Part shown: one piece after another, positions 25,200-34,094 of the stretch | Numbering within the stretch: the first letter of the stretch is position 1 | Layout of the letters: each line of letters begins with the position of its first letter | Assembly (NCBI GenBank): GCA_900317055.1 | Contig: ONFF01000012.1 | Location: forward strand, 1-64,000 | Direction: 5' to 3' | Source: an uncultured Bacteroidales bacterium | GTDB taxonomy: Bacteria > Bacteroidota > Bacteroidia > Bacteroidales > F082 | Length of the DNA: 64,000 bases | Position numbers and translations under genes: made by a program | The notes under the pieces: model-generated | Seen by the model: the letters and a program-made list of their open reading frames with translations, nothing else | What the model was told of the DNA's origin: nothing | The model's database searches: none

Positions 25200-26141
25200 A
25201 TGTCTATGAAAAGGTTTTTAAAGCTTTTTTGTTTATTCTTGCTGTTTTTTATCTTGACGATTGGCTGTATCCGAATGACTTGGATTCTTTTAACCCCGTC
25301 TTTCATGGAAAGGAATGTCCTCGACAAGGATATCCATACAATCGTCTTAGGCGGATCCGTTGGAATGTCAGATTGGAATGATAGCATTATCCCAGGTTCG
25401 AAGAATCTCTGTGCTTCTGCAATGACTTTTGGCGGAGCGCTTAACAATCTGAAATGGGCAACTGAATATAACGAACATAAGCCTGATACTGTCATCCTCA
25501 CTGCTGGTTTGTTGTCGTTGGTCTATTTTTATGACGAAGTGGATATGCGTATGGTACTCTTAAATTGGTCAGAAGAAAAAAGAAATTTGCTGACCTATCC
25601 TGTTTTTTTTGATAACTATAAGCACCTTAAGGATTATTGGGAATACATACTTGTTTCTTTTCCTTATAAGTACTTTGATGCATACAAAGGCATTGAAGGA
25701 GGTTATGTTCCCGATGATGGTAATGAAATCAATAATCCCATTGCCTTAAATCATATCAACTTAGTAATTGAACGTGCAAAGGAATATGACGGTCAAGGCT
25801 TATTATCCGAAGAGTATCTTAAGACCCATTTCACATATCAGCTCAACAATCTTCGTAAGATAAAAGAGTATTGTGACGCCCATCAACAAACACTTATTAT
25901 TTTAAACACCCCATTGTACAAAATACAAGACATGGTGAGTGATAAAGGATATCGACAGTTGATATGTTCGGAGTTAGGAGATAGTACACTCGTTGCTGAA
26001 TACACCCGCTTCGAAGTCCCTGATTCAACCTACTATAGGGATTTGGAGCATTTAAATACCAAAGGAGCTTTGTATTTTGGCGAACATATTGTAAGAGATG
26101 GATTACAATTGCAGTATGCAATAGACTATTGCAAGAATTAG
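25200..26141 (+). CDS. Membrane-anchored SGNH-like protein 1 (MBOAT partner)
   Basis: About 313 residues (ATG at 25200 or 25206). One N-terminal membrane helix (FLKLFCLFLLFFILTIGCI) puts the rest in the periplasm. SGNH-like blocks are seen: IVLGGSVGMSDWN (block I, GGS) and DLEHLNTKGALYFG near the C terminus (Asp-x-x-His). This resembles DltD/AlgJ-type partners that take the acyl group from an MBOAT and pass it to a glycan. AT-rich relative to the MBOAT gene. Assigned by topology and context; sequence similarity to named families is weak. Confidence 0.65.
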   Translation: MSMKRFLKLFCLFLLFFILTIGCIRMTWILLTPSFMERNVLDKDIHTIVLGGSVGMSDWNDSIIPGSKNLCASAMTFGGALNNLKWATEYNEHKPDTVILTAGLLSLVYFYDEVDMRMVLLNWSEEKRNLLTYPVFFDNYKHLKDYWEYILVSFPYKYFDAYKGIEGGYVPDDGNEINNPIALNHINLVIERAKEYDGQGLLSEEYLKTHFTYQLNNLRKIKEYCDAHQQTLIILNTPLYKIQDMVSDKGYRQLICSELGDSTLVAEYTRFEVPDSTYYRDLEHLNTKGALYFGEHIVRDGLQLQYAIDYCKN

Positions 26142-26142
26142 T

Positions 26143-26174
26143 TTTGTATGATAACGGATTTTTGCCTATTTTTG
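26143..26174 (+). promoter_or_regulatory. Promoter before MBOAT 2
   Basis: A -33 TTTG (26143-26146) and a -7 TATTTTTG (26167-26174) are separated by exactly 20 bp, a strong Bacteroidota-type match. It would let the cassettes from 26229 onward be expressed apart from the FkbH-to-SGNH1 genes. Confidence 0.75.
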
Positions 26175-26228
26175 CAGCCGAATTCACTCGAAATCTTAAT
26201 AATAGATACAATTGTCAATTGTGAATAA

Positions 26229-27701
26229 ATGCTGTTCAACTCCATCCAATTCGCAATATTCCTGCCGATAGTCTTCCTGCTCTATTGGTTTGTCTTTGAC
26301 AGCTTTATCAAAAAGTCGAAGAACCAGTTGCGCTTGCAGAACGCTTTCGTGGTGATGGCCAGCTATGTTTTCTATGGCTGGTGGGACTGGCGTTTCCTCC
26401 TGCTCATTGCCTTCACCTCCTTCTGCTCGTGGGGCAGCGGGTTGCTGATAGCGAAAGCTGAGACCAGAAAAAAAGCCAAGACTTGGATGTGGCTGAACAT
26501 CGTCCTCAACCTCGGCATCCTGGCTCTCTTCAAGTACTACGACTTCTTCGCCTCCGAGTTCGCCGAACTATTCAATGTCTCCACGGTTGGCTTGTTGCTG
26601 AAAGTGATACTTCCCGTTGGCATCTCGTTTTACACCTTCCAAGCCCTATCCTACTCCATCGACATTTACCGAGGCAAGATTGAGCCGACCAAGGACATAG
26701 TGGCCTTCTTCGCCTTCATCTCATTCTTCCCCCAACTGGTGGCCGGACCTATCGAGAGAGCGACCAACCTTTTGCCGCAATTCCTGAAGAAGCGCGAATT
26801 CGATTACGACAACGCAATTGACGGCATGCGCCAGATATTGTGGGGCCTCTTCAAGAAAATCGTGGTGGCGGACAACTGCGCGGTGTTTGTCGACCATGTG
26901 TTCTCAAACTACACAAACGAAACCGGAAGCACTTTGCTTCTTGCCGCCATCTTCTTCACCTTCCAAATCTACGGCGACTTCTCGGGCTATAGCGACATCG
27001 CCATCGGAACGGCCAAACTGTTCGGCATCAAGCTGATGCGCAACTTCAATGTGCCATATTTCAGCAGGGACATCGCCGAATTCTGGCGCCGTTGGCACAT
27101 CTCGCTGACAACATGGTTCCGCGACTATGTGTACATCCCACTGGGTGGAAGCCGTGTATCCAAGGCAAAGGTCGTCAGAAACACTTTCATCATCTTCCTT
27201 GTGAGCGGCTTCTGGCATGGCGCCAACTGGACCTTCATCGCATGGGGAGCCTACCATGCTTTCCTGTTCCTGCCACTGATATTGACCGGCAAGAACCGCA
27301 AATACACCAACCAAGTGGCTGAAGGAAGACGGCTGCCAACATTAAAGGAAACAGGACAGATGCTTTTGACATTCTTCTTGGCGGTGATGGGGTGGATCAT
27401 CTTCAGAGCGGAAAGCATCGGACAGGCTTGGGAGTATGTTCGCGGAATGTTGCAATTCGGCACCTTGCGGGCATGTTATCGGTTCTTTACCTTGCCAGAA
27501 ATAAGACTAACAAGTTTGTTCGTTGTGATTATGCTAGTTATTGAGTGGTTGCAACGGGATAAACAACATGGATTTGAAGGGATAGAAAAATTGTATCTCC
27601 TTCATAATAAATATCTTAGACCTATATTATACGCTTTATTGTTGCTCTTGATGATGGTTTTCGGAGGGAAGCATGCATCCTTTATCTATTTTCAATTCTA
27701 A
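26229..27701 (+). CDS. MBOAT O-acyltransferase 2
   Basis: 490 residues. AEFWRRWHISLTTWFRDYVY and GFWHGANWTFIAWGAYHA are the MBOAT signatures including the catalytic His; GWIIFRAES is the conserved late motif. Residues 1 to about 400 are roughly nine-tenths identical by eye to MBOATs 3 and 4, whereas the last 85 or so residues (from about 27460) differ and are AT-rich. Preceded by a strong promoter and followed after 12 bp by an SGNH-like partner. Likely membrane acyl channel for a surface glycan. Confidence 0.92.
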   Translation: MLFNSIQFAIFLPIVFLLYWFVFDSFIKKSKNQLRLQNAFVVMASYVFYGWWDWRFLLLIAFTSFCSWGSGLLIAKAETRKKAKTWMWLNIVLNLGILALFKYYDFFASEFAELFNVSTVGLLLKVILPVGISFYTFQALSYSIDIYRGKIEPTKDIVAFFAFISFFPQLVAGPIERATNLLPQFLKKREFDYDNAIDGMRQILWGLFKKIVVADNCAVFVDHVFSNYTNETGSTLLLAAIFFTFQIYGDFSGYSDIAIGTAKLFGIKLMRNFNVPYFSRDIAEFWRRWHISLTTWFRDYVYIPLGGSRVSKAKVVRNTFIIFLVSGFWHGANWTFIAWGAYHAFLFLPLILTGKNRKYTNQVAEGRRLPTLKETGQMLLTFFLAVMGWIIFRAESIGQAWEYVRGMLQFGTLRACYRFFTLPEIRLTSLFVVIMLVIEWLQRDKQHGFEGIEKLYLLHNKYLRPILYALLLLLMMVFGGKHASFIYFQF

Positions 27702-27713
27702 AATGGAAATACT

Positions 27714-28622
27714 ATGAAACGGTTTCTTTGGGCTATTGTTATAGGAGGTATTGCTTTTTTTGTGTTATGTGGAGCTGTGGAGTTCTACCAATCACGAGTT
27801 GACAACAATTATTCCTACAAGTATTGGTATATGGAAAACCATCGTCATGAAGTGGTAACTTTGCTTCTGGGAGACTCATATATAGAGAATGCCATTAACC
27901 CAGGTTTGATGGGAAAAGGAACATTTAATTTGGCCAGGTCTTCCCGCTGGATTTATTATGACGACAAATTGCTGGAAAAGTATATTGCTGACATGCCCAA
28001 TTTAAAGCAGGTGATCTTGGGAATGGGCTATAAGCCCCCGTATTTTAAATCGTATCATTATCCTGAATCAGAAAGTAATGAGCCAGAAATGAATGAGCAT
28101 GAAAAGTATATGTACGAGAAATTCATGCATATTCGATATGATGACAATTCAAACCATTGGTTAGGACTGTATAGAGGCTATATTGACCCCGGCACACTGA
28201 TTGGCAATAATCTTTTATGTGATTCATTAGGCTATGAACGTGTCGATGGCCAGTCTGTTAATTGGCGATTGGAACACAATGTAGATTCAAATGTGTTTCA
28301 CCAAAAATATGCCAAAGAACAAGTAGCAGAATACACTGGCTATTTAAAAGACATGGCAAGATTGTGTCATCTTCATAAGGTTCGTTTTATAGTCATCACC
28401 CCCCCCTGCCATGATTCATACATTGTTAATGTCAGGCAGGAAGGTCTTGACATAATACATGGAATAATCGAGAATGTCCGTTCTGAGTATCCCATAGAAT
28501 ATATTGATTATTTGCAAGATGAAGAATATCGTGCTGATTCAATTTATCGTAATTGTTCCCACCTGAATTCCATAGGTGCCGATATATTCGCTCTGCGTGT
28601 GAAAAAAGATTTTGGTTTATAA
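27714..28622 (+). CDS. Membrane-anchored SGNH-like protein 2
   Basis: 302 residues with an N-terminal membrane helix (FLWAIVIGGIAFFVLCGAV). Block I is LLLGDSYIENAINP, a true GDS. The C-terminal block is NCSHLNSIGADIF, with Asn at the usual Asp position three residues before His. Little similarity to the other SGNH partners apart from these blocks. AT-rich. The stop overlaps or abuts the start area of MBOAT 3 (28624). Role as acceptor-side acyltransferase inferred from pairing. Confidence 0.65.
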   Translation: MKRFLWAIVIGGIAFFVLCGAVEFYQSRVDNNYSYKYWYMENHRHEVVTLLLGDSYIENAINPGLMGKGTFNLARSSRWIYYDDKLLEKYIADMPNLKQVILGMGYKPPYFKSYHYPESESNEPEMNEHEKYMYEKFMHIRYDDNSNHWLGLYRGYIDPGTLIGNNLLCDSLGYERVDGQSVNWRLEHNVDSNVFHQKYAKEQVAEYTGYLKDMARLCHLHKVRFIVITPPCHDSYIVNVRQEGLDIIHGIIENVRSEYPIEYIDYLQDEEYRADSIYRNCSHLNSIGADIFALRVKKDFGL

Positions 28623-28623
28623 T

Positions 28624-30075
28624 ATGCGTTTCAATTCCATCCAATTTGCAATATTTCTGCCAATAGTCTTCCTGCTCTATTGGTTTGTGTTCGACCGCTT
28701 CATCAGCAAATCGAAGTGGCAGTTGCGCTTACAAAACGCCTTCATTGTTGTGGTCAGCTATATTTTTTATGGCTGGTGGGACTGGCGATTCTTGCTACTC
28801 ATTGCCTTCACCTCGTTTTGTTCATGGGGTAGCGGGTTGCTCATAGGAAAAGCAAAAACCAAGAAAAAGGCCAAGACATGGATGTGGCTGAACATCGTCC
28901 TCAACCTGGGCATATTGGCTCTTTTCAAATACTACGACTTCTTTGCTACAGAGTTCGCCGAACTATTCAACCTCTCCACAGATGGTTTATTATTAAGGAT
29001 CATCCTCCCAGTAGGTATTTCGTTCTACACCTTCCAAGCCTTGAGTTATTCAATAGACATTAATAATGGCAAGATTGAGCCGACCAAGGACATTGTAGCC
29101 TTCTTTGCGTTTATATCGTTCTTTCCTCAATTGGTGGCTGGCCCCATCGAAAGGGCGACAAACTTGTTGCCGCAATTCCTAAAGAAGCGCAAGTTCGACT
29201 ACGACACCGCCATTGACGGCACGAGGCAAATACTTTGGGGTCTGTTCAAAAAAATTGTGGTGGCCGACAACTGCGCGACATTTGTCGATCAGGTGTTTTC
29301 TACTTACCCGGAACAAAGTGGAAGCACCCTGTTTCTTGCCGCTGTCTTATTCTCTTTCCAGATTTACGGTGACTTCTCGGGCTATTCCGACATCGCCATA
29401 GGTACAGCAAAACTGTTCGGAATCAAGTTGATGCGAAATTTCAATGTCCCATACTTCAGCCGTGACATCGCTGAGTTTTGGCGCAGATGGCATATCAGTC
29501 TGACGACCTGGTTTCGCGACTATGTCTACTTCCCCATGGGTGGTAGCCGCGTCTCAAAGGCCAAAATCGTAAGAAACACCTTCGTCATCTTCCTTGTGAG
29601 CGGATTTTGGCATGGTGCCAACTGGACCTATATCGCATGGGGAGCATATCATGCCATCCTTTTCCTACCATTGATACTCTTAGGGAAGAATCGAAAGTAC
29701 CGTAACATCGTGGCGGAGGACCGTTTCCTGCCTACCATTAAAGAATGCTTTCAGATGATGCTGACCTTCTTACTCGTCGTATTAGGCCGTGTTCTTTCCC
29801 GATCTAGAAGCATCGGTCAGGCTTGGGAGTATTTTTGCGGGATGTGCAATGAGAGTCTTTTCACCAAGCCTTTTTTGTATGCTGGCACGAAAAGGACAAT
29901 GCTGCTAATCGCAGTGATGCTTATTATTGAGTGGATTACAAGGCGAAAAGAGCATGCCTTACAATATGGCCCTAAAATTCCATCTTGGTTGGCTTGGATT
30001 TTTAGTGCGGCGATAGTATTGATTATTTTAGAGTACGGTGGCAATAGCCAGTCATTCATATATTTCCAGTTCTAA
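28624..30075 (+). CDS. MBOAT O-acyltransferase 3
   Basis: 483 residues from ATG 28624 (MRFNSIQFAIFLP); an upstream TTG at 28612 would overlap the previous gene and is not needed. The core is nearly the same as MBOATs 2 and 4, with WRRWHISLTTWFRDYVYFPM and GFWHGANWTYIAWG. The usual GWIIFRAES motif is replaced by GRVLSRSRS (29785-29811), a cluster of changes at a strongly conserved place, while downstream helices and the YFQF end are intact. It may therefore be impaired or altered. It uses IDINNGKIEP where the others have IxxYRGKIEP. Confidence 0.9.
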   Translation: MRFNSIQFAIFLPIVFLLYWFVFDRFISKSKWQLRLQNAFIVVVSYIFYGWWDWRFLLLIAFTSFCSWGSGLLIGKAKTKKKAKTWMWLNIVLNLGILALFKYYDFFATEFAELFNLSTDGLLLRIILPVGISFYTFQALSYSIDINNGKIEPTKDIVAFFAFISFFPQLVAGPIERATNLLPQFLKKRKFDYDTAIDGTRQILWGLFKKIVVADNCATFVDQVFSTYPEQSGSTLFLAAVLFSFQIYGDFSGYSDIAIGTAKLFGIKLMRNFNVPYFSRDIAEFWRRWHISLTTWFRDYVYFPMGGSRVSKAKIVRNTFVIFLVSGFWHGANWTYIAWGAYHAILFLPLILLGKNRKYRNIVAEDRFLPTIKECFQMMLTFLLVVLGRVLSRSRSIGQAWEYFCGMCNESLFTKPFLYAGTKRTMLLIAVMLIIEWITRRKEHALQYGPKIPSWLAWIFSAAIVLIILEYGGNSQSFIYFQF

Positions 30076-30077
30076 CG

Positions 30078-31082
30078 ATGAAAAGGTATTTAATCAAAAT
30101 ATTACTCTTTATTGGTCTTCCAATACTTGTTTTGTTGGCTGTGTATTACATTACCGATCCGTTTAAGACATTGCGTCCCTTTAGTTTACAATACTTTGAT
30201 GACACCAATCGGGACTATCTTTCAACGGAATTGTTTTTGCGGAACGATTCGGTGTATCACTACAATTCTTTCATTTTTGGAAGCTCCAGATGCTGTGGCT
30301 TCAATACATACCATTGGAAACATTACCTTCCGGAGGGGTCTAGGCAGTTTATGTTTCAAGCCTGGGGAGAAACCTTAACGGGCATTGAGCAGAAAATCGA
30401 TTACATAGACCATAATGGAAATGAAATCAAAAATGCATTAGTGTTGTTCGACATTCCTGGCACTTTTGCAAAAGAGCAATTACCGAAATCCGTTGTGAAA
30501 ATAAAGGATTATAAGTTTTCAGGACAATCAAAACTAGCCTATCACTCTAATCTGTTTTACCAATTTTCCCAAAAACCATCTAAATGGATTTCTTCTGTAA
30601 TACAGTTCAGTAGCCATACGACGAAAGAGTTCCCTGTTGATTCTGTCAGTAATGATTGGGGAACAAAAATGAAAAATATTGACATAAGCCGTCAACCTAA
30701 AAAAGATAGTCTGTCAAATTGCACTGCCAAATCCAAAACTATTTTTCTGAAACAGATTGAACATAAAACAGACGATGACATACTAGAAAGCGAGCCTTTG
30801 ATAAACGAAGAGTTTTATAAGCAATTGACTCATATCAAAGATGTTTTCGACAAACATCATACTGATTATAGAATTGTGATTTCACCTGCTTATTGTTATA
30901 CACATCCTACGATAAATGCTGATGATTTGACAATTCTTCAGGAAATATTTGGGAAAGACAAGGTGTTTAATTATTCGGGAAAGAATGATATGACAACAGA
31001 TTGCTATAGCTATTCAGATCCCAATCACTTTGGATTAAGCGTGGGATGGCATATCATTGAAGATATTTATAACAAACAATAA
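30078..31082 (+). CDS. Membrane-anchored SGNH-like protein 3
   Basis: 334 residues. N-terminal membrane helix (IKILLFIGLPILVLLAVYYI). Block I is FIFGSSRCCGFNTYHW (GSS) and the C-terminal block is YSDPNHFGLSVG with Asp-x-x-His, so the catalytic Ser and His/Asp appear complete. It starts 2 bp after MBOAT 3 and is markedly AT-rich. No clear similarity to the other three partners outside the blocks. Function inferred from pairing. Confidence 0.62.
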   Translation: MKRYLIKILLFIGLPILVLLAVYYITDPFKTLRPFSLQYFDDTNRDYLSTELFLRNDSVYHYNSFIFGSSRCCGFNTYHWKHYLPEGSRQFMFQAWGETLTGIEQKIDYIDHNGNEIKNALVLFDIPGTFAKEQLPKSVVKIKDYKFSGQSKLAYHSNLFYQFSQKPSKWISSVIQFSSHTTKEFPVDSVSNDWGTKMKNIDISRQPKKDSLSNCTAKSKTIFLKQIEHKTDDDILESEPLINEEFYKQLTHIKDVFDKHHTDYRIVISPAYCYTHPTINADDLTILQEIFGKDKVFNYSGKNDMTTDCYSYSDPNHFGLSVGWHIIEDIYNKQ

Positions 31083-31105
31083 CACAAAAACATCATTAGG
31101 CCTGT

Positions 31106-32554
31106 ATGCTCTTCAACTCCCTCCAATTCGCGATATTTCTGCCGATAGTCTTCCTGCTCTATTGGTTCGTTTTCGACCGCTTCATCAGCAAGTCGAAGTG
31201 GCAGTTGCGATTGCAAAACGCCTTCGTCGTGGTGGCAAGTTATGTGTTCTACGGTTGGTGGGACTGGCGTTTTTTGCTGTTGATTGCTTTTACCTCTTTC
31301 TGCTCGTGGGGCAGCGGAATACTCATCGGGAAGGCCGAATCGAAGAAAAAAGCCAAAACCTGGATGTGGATAAACATTGTGCTCAACCTTGGCATTCTGG
31401 CTCTTTTCAAGTACTACGACTTCTTCGTCTCAGAGTTTGCCGAGCTGTTCCATATCTCTACTGATGGCTTGTTGCTGAAAGTGATACTCCCAGTAGGCAT
31501 CTCCTTCTACACCTTTCAAGCCTTATCCTACTCAATTGATGTCTATCGGGGCAAGATTGAACCGACAAAGGACATCGTGGCTTTCTTCGCATTCATTTCG
31601 TTCTTCCCTCAACTGGTGGCCGGCCCTATCGAGCGCGCGACGAACCTCTTGCCGCAATTCCTGAAAAAGCGCGAATTCAATTACGACAACGCTGTTGACG
31701 GAATGCGACAGATACTTTGGGGCCTGTTCAAGAAGATTGTGGTGGCCGACAACTGCGCGGTGTATGTCGACCAGGTGTTCTCGACCTATACGGGGCAAAG
31801 TGGAAGCACTTTGCTCCTTGCAGCCATATTCTTCACTTTCCAGATTTACGGTGATTTCTCAGGCTATAGTGACATCGCAATAGGAACGGCAAAGCTGTTC
31901 GGTATCAAGCTTATGCGTAACTTCAATGTGCCGTATTTCAGCCGAGACATCGCAGAGTTTTGGCGCAGGTGGCACATCTCGCTCACGACATGGTTCCGCG
32001 ACTATGTCTACATCCCTTTGGGCGGAAGCCGTGTATCAAAGGCGAAGGTTGTCAGGAACACATTCATCATCTTCCTTGTGAGCGGCTTCTGGCATGGTGC
32101 CAATTGGACCTTCATCGCTTGGGGAGCATATCATGCCATCCTTTTCTTGCCGTTGATTTTGACTGGCAAGAACCGCAAATACACGAACCAAGTGGCTGAA
32201 GGAAGATGGCTGCCTTCGCTCAAAGAGGTTGGGCAAATGCTTCTGACTTTCTTCTTGGCGGTGATAGGGTGGATCATCTTCAGGGCAGAAACTATTGGAC
32301 AGACTTGGGAGTATATCTGCGGAATTTGTAATCGTAGTCTATTCACTATTCCGGCAGCGAAAGGTTTTTCCGCATTGGGGTTAAACATCCTTCTATTGAT
32401 TATTGTGGAATGGATTCAGCGCGACAAGTCGTTTATTTTGGATTTGTCCTCAATCAAAAAAGGCTATTTGAGGTGGACGGCTTATCTCGCCTTGTTGTTT
32501 GTCTTGTTTGCCTTTGGAGGTCATGCTACCAATTTCATTTATTTCCAATTCTGA
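31106..32554 (+). CDS. MBOAT O-acyltransferase 4
   Basis: 482 residues. Same core as MBOATs 2 and 3 (about 30 differences from MBOAT 2 in the first 400 residues by eye), with WRRWHISLTTWFRDYVYIPL, the His of GFWHGANWTFIAWG and an intact GWIIFRAET. The C-terminal 80 residues (from about 32310) are unique to this copy. Ends YFQF. SGNH-like partner 4 follows after 3 bp. Confidence 0.92.
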   Translation: MLFNSLQFAIFLPIVFLLYWFVFDRFISKSKWQLRLQNAFVVVASYVFYGWWDWRFLLLIAFTSFCSWGSGILIGKAESKKKAKTWMWINIVLNLGILALFKYYDFFVSEFAELFHISTDGLLLKVILPVGISFYTFQALSYSIDVYRGKIEPTKDIVAFFAFISFFPQLVAGPIERATNLLPQFLKKREFNYDNAVDGMRQILWGLFKKIVVADNCAVYVDQVFSTYTGQSGSTLLLAAIFFTFQIYGDFSGYSDIAIGTAKLFGIKLMRNFNVPYFSRDIAEFWRRWHISLTTWFRDYVYIPLGGSRVSKAKVVRNTFIIFLVSGFWHGANWTFIAWGAYHAILFLPLILTGKNRKYTNQVAEGRWLPSLKEVGQMLLTFFLAVIGWIIFRAETIGQTWEYICGICNRSLFTIPAAKGFSALGLNILLLIIVEWIQRDKSFILDLSSIKKGYLRWTAYLALLFVLFAFGGHATNFIYFQF

Positions 32555-32557
32555 GTT

Positions 32558-33511
32558 ATGCGTAAGTTCATTATTAAGTCTTTGTGTCTCGGATTGTTAG
32601 TTTTATCTTTTGCGATTGCATTAGACTATATGATAAGCATGGGACTTCGTCGGACTGATTGTTATAGGTATCAGGTATTTAATGATATTTTCAAAGACAA
32701 TTTGGACTATGATATGCTCTTTATGGGTAATTCGAGAAGCTTTATGCATTTCAACCCACGGATTATCGATTCCATTTGTCATGTTAATTCATACAATTTG
32801 GGATTGGGAGGCTATGCCATTAAAACACAAATATCTGAATATCATTGCTATAAAGCGCATAATGGAACTCCAAAAACAATCGTTCAACAAGTTGATTTTA
32901 TGACTCTGAACATGGAAGAAGACATCAGACACCAACACGATTCTGAACGCTTTTTCCCGACTGTTTATGATAAGACCATGCGCGGAGAATTGAAACAACT
33001 TGGTTACGGCTTTTGGGAATTGTACTGCCCGTTGTATAGGTACAATGGTTATCAAAAAGTAATCAAAGACGGTCTATTAGAGTATTTGGGAATAAAGCAT
33101 TATGTTGAAAAGCCTGCATATAAAGGCTATAGACCAAAAAAAGGATTATGGAATGGGAAAAACGTGGCTTCGATGGATTCAATTAACTCATTGATGAATG
33201 AAAAGGCGATCGCTTTGTTTGAAGGATACCTTGACGAGTGCAAAAATGATGGTGTATATGTGTTGCTGGTCAACTCCCCAGTTTATTCACAAACCACAAA
33301 AAAAGTGAAAGATTTGGATAAGCTAAACCACTATTTTGATAGCATTGCCCAAAAATATGGATTTAAGTATTTGAATTATACCGAAAACTACCCTTTGTGT
33401 GACGACACTTTGAATTTTTGCGTTTCGGTTCACATGAATTCAGTGGCAGCAGATAGGTTTTCAACAGATTTTGCGAACGATCTCATTTCTCTTGGTTTAA
33501 TATCCAAGTAA
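32558..33511 (+). CDS. Membrane-anchored SGNH-like protein 4
   Basis: 317 residues with an N-terminal helix (LCLGLLVLSFAIALDYMI). Block I is LFMGNSRSFMHFNP (GNS); the C-terminal block is CVSVHMNSVAADRF, where His is kept but the Asp three residues before is Val or Ser. Last gene of the acylation locus; the next gene has its own promoter. AT-rich like the other partners. Function inferred from pairing with MBOAT 4. Confidence 0.6.
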   Translation: MRKFIIKSLCLGLLVLSFAIALDYMISMGLRRTDCYRYQVFNDIFKDNLDYDMLFMGNSRSFMHFNPRIIDSICHVNSYNLGLGGYAIKTQISEYHCYKAHNGTPKTIVQQVDFMTLNMEEDIRHQHDSERFFPTVYDKTMRGELKQLGYGFWELYCPLYRYNGYQKVIKDGLLEYLGIKHYVEKPAYKGYRPKKGLWNGKNVASMDSINSLMNEKAIALFEGYLDECKNDGVYVLLVNSPVYSQTTKKVKDLDKLNHYFDSIAQKYGFKYLNYTENYPLCDDTLNFCVSVHMNSVAADRFSTDFANDLISLGLISK

Positions 33512-33581
33512 GTTTAATAGTAGTCTCGTTTCGCTGCTTTATTGACGACAAAAATTAATTAGGTCGAGGCCAAACATTTCC

Positions 33582-33613
33582 TTTGAAATCCCCAAAAAAA
33601 TGTCATACCTTTG
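33582..33613 (+). promoter_or_regulatory. Promoter of the methylmalonyl-CoA operon
   Basis: A -33 TTTG (33582-33585) and a -7 TACCTTTG (33606-33613) with 20 bp between them. The first ATG of the operon is at 33664, giving a leader of about 45 bases. Confidence 0.8.
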
Positions 33614-33663
33614 CACCGATTTAATAAATACGTATTTTTTAACAATAAATTATTCGAATAATT

Positions 33664-34080
33664 ATGCAACCTTCTCACATTGAACACATTGGAATCGCCG
33701 TCACAAGCTTGGACGAGTCCATTCCTTTCTTTGAAACGCTGCTTGGCACCAAGTGCTATGCCATCGAAGAAGTCGCCGACCAGAAAGTGAAGACCGCTTT
33801 CTTGCGCTGCGGCCAAACCAAAATCGAGCTTTTGGAGCCCACCAGCCCCGAAAGCACCATCGCTAAGTTCATCGAGAACAACAACGGTCGTGGTGGTATG
33901 CACCACATCGCTTTCGCCGTGGAGAACATCGAAGGTCACCTCGAAGAGGCCAAGGAACTGGGCATCCGCCTCATCGACCAAGCCCCGCGCGGCGGTGCCG
34001 AAGGCCTGAGCATCGCCTTCCTGCACCCGAAATCGACCTTTGGCGTGCTGACCGAACTGTGTGAAAACAAGAACAAATAA
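33664..34080 (+). CDS. mce: Methylmalonyl-CoA epimerase
   Basis: 138 residues, a glyoxalase-fold protein of normal length. It interconverts R- and S-methylmalonyl-CoA in the succinate-propionate route. [20 protein letters not shown] and [17 protein letters not shown] carry the metal-binding His residues, and FGVLTELCE holds the terminal Glu ligand. First gene of a five-gene set with the decarboxylase subunits and preceded by a good promoter, so the whole set likely converts methylmalonyl-CoA to propionyl-CoA while pumping sodium. Confidence 0.95.
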   Translation: MQPSHIEHIGIAVTSLDESIPFFETLLGTKCYAIEEVADQKVKTAFLRCGQTKIELLEPTSPESTIAKFIENNNGRGGMHHIAFAVENIEGHLEEAKELGIRLIDQAPRGGAEGLSIAFLHPKSTFGVLTELCENKNK

Positions 34081-34094
34081 AAACACATATAACC

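Noticed and set aside
26229-32554. Tandem MBOAT copies as an assembly duplication
   Set aside because: The copies differ throughout at synonymous sites and by about 30 residues, and the intervening genes are different, so a simple assembly duplication is unlikely.
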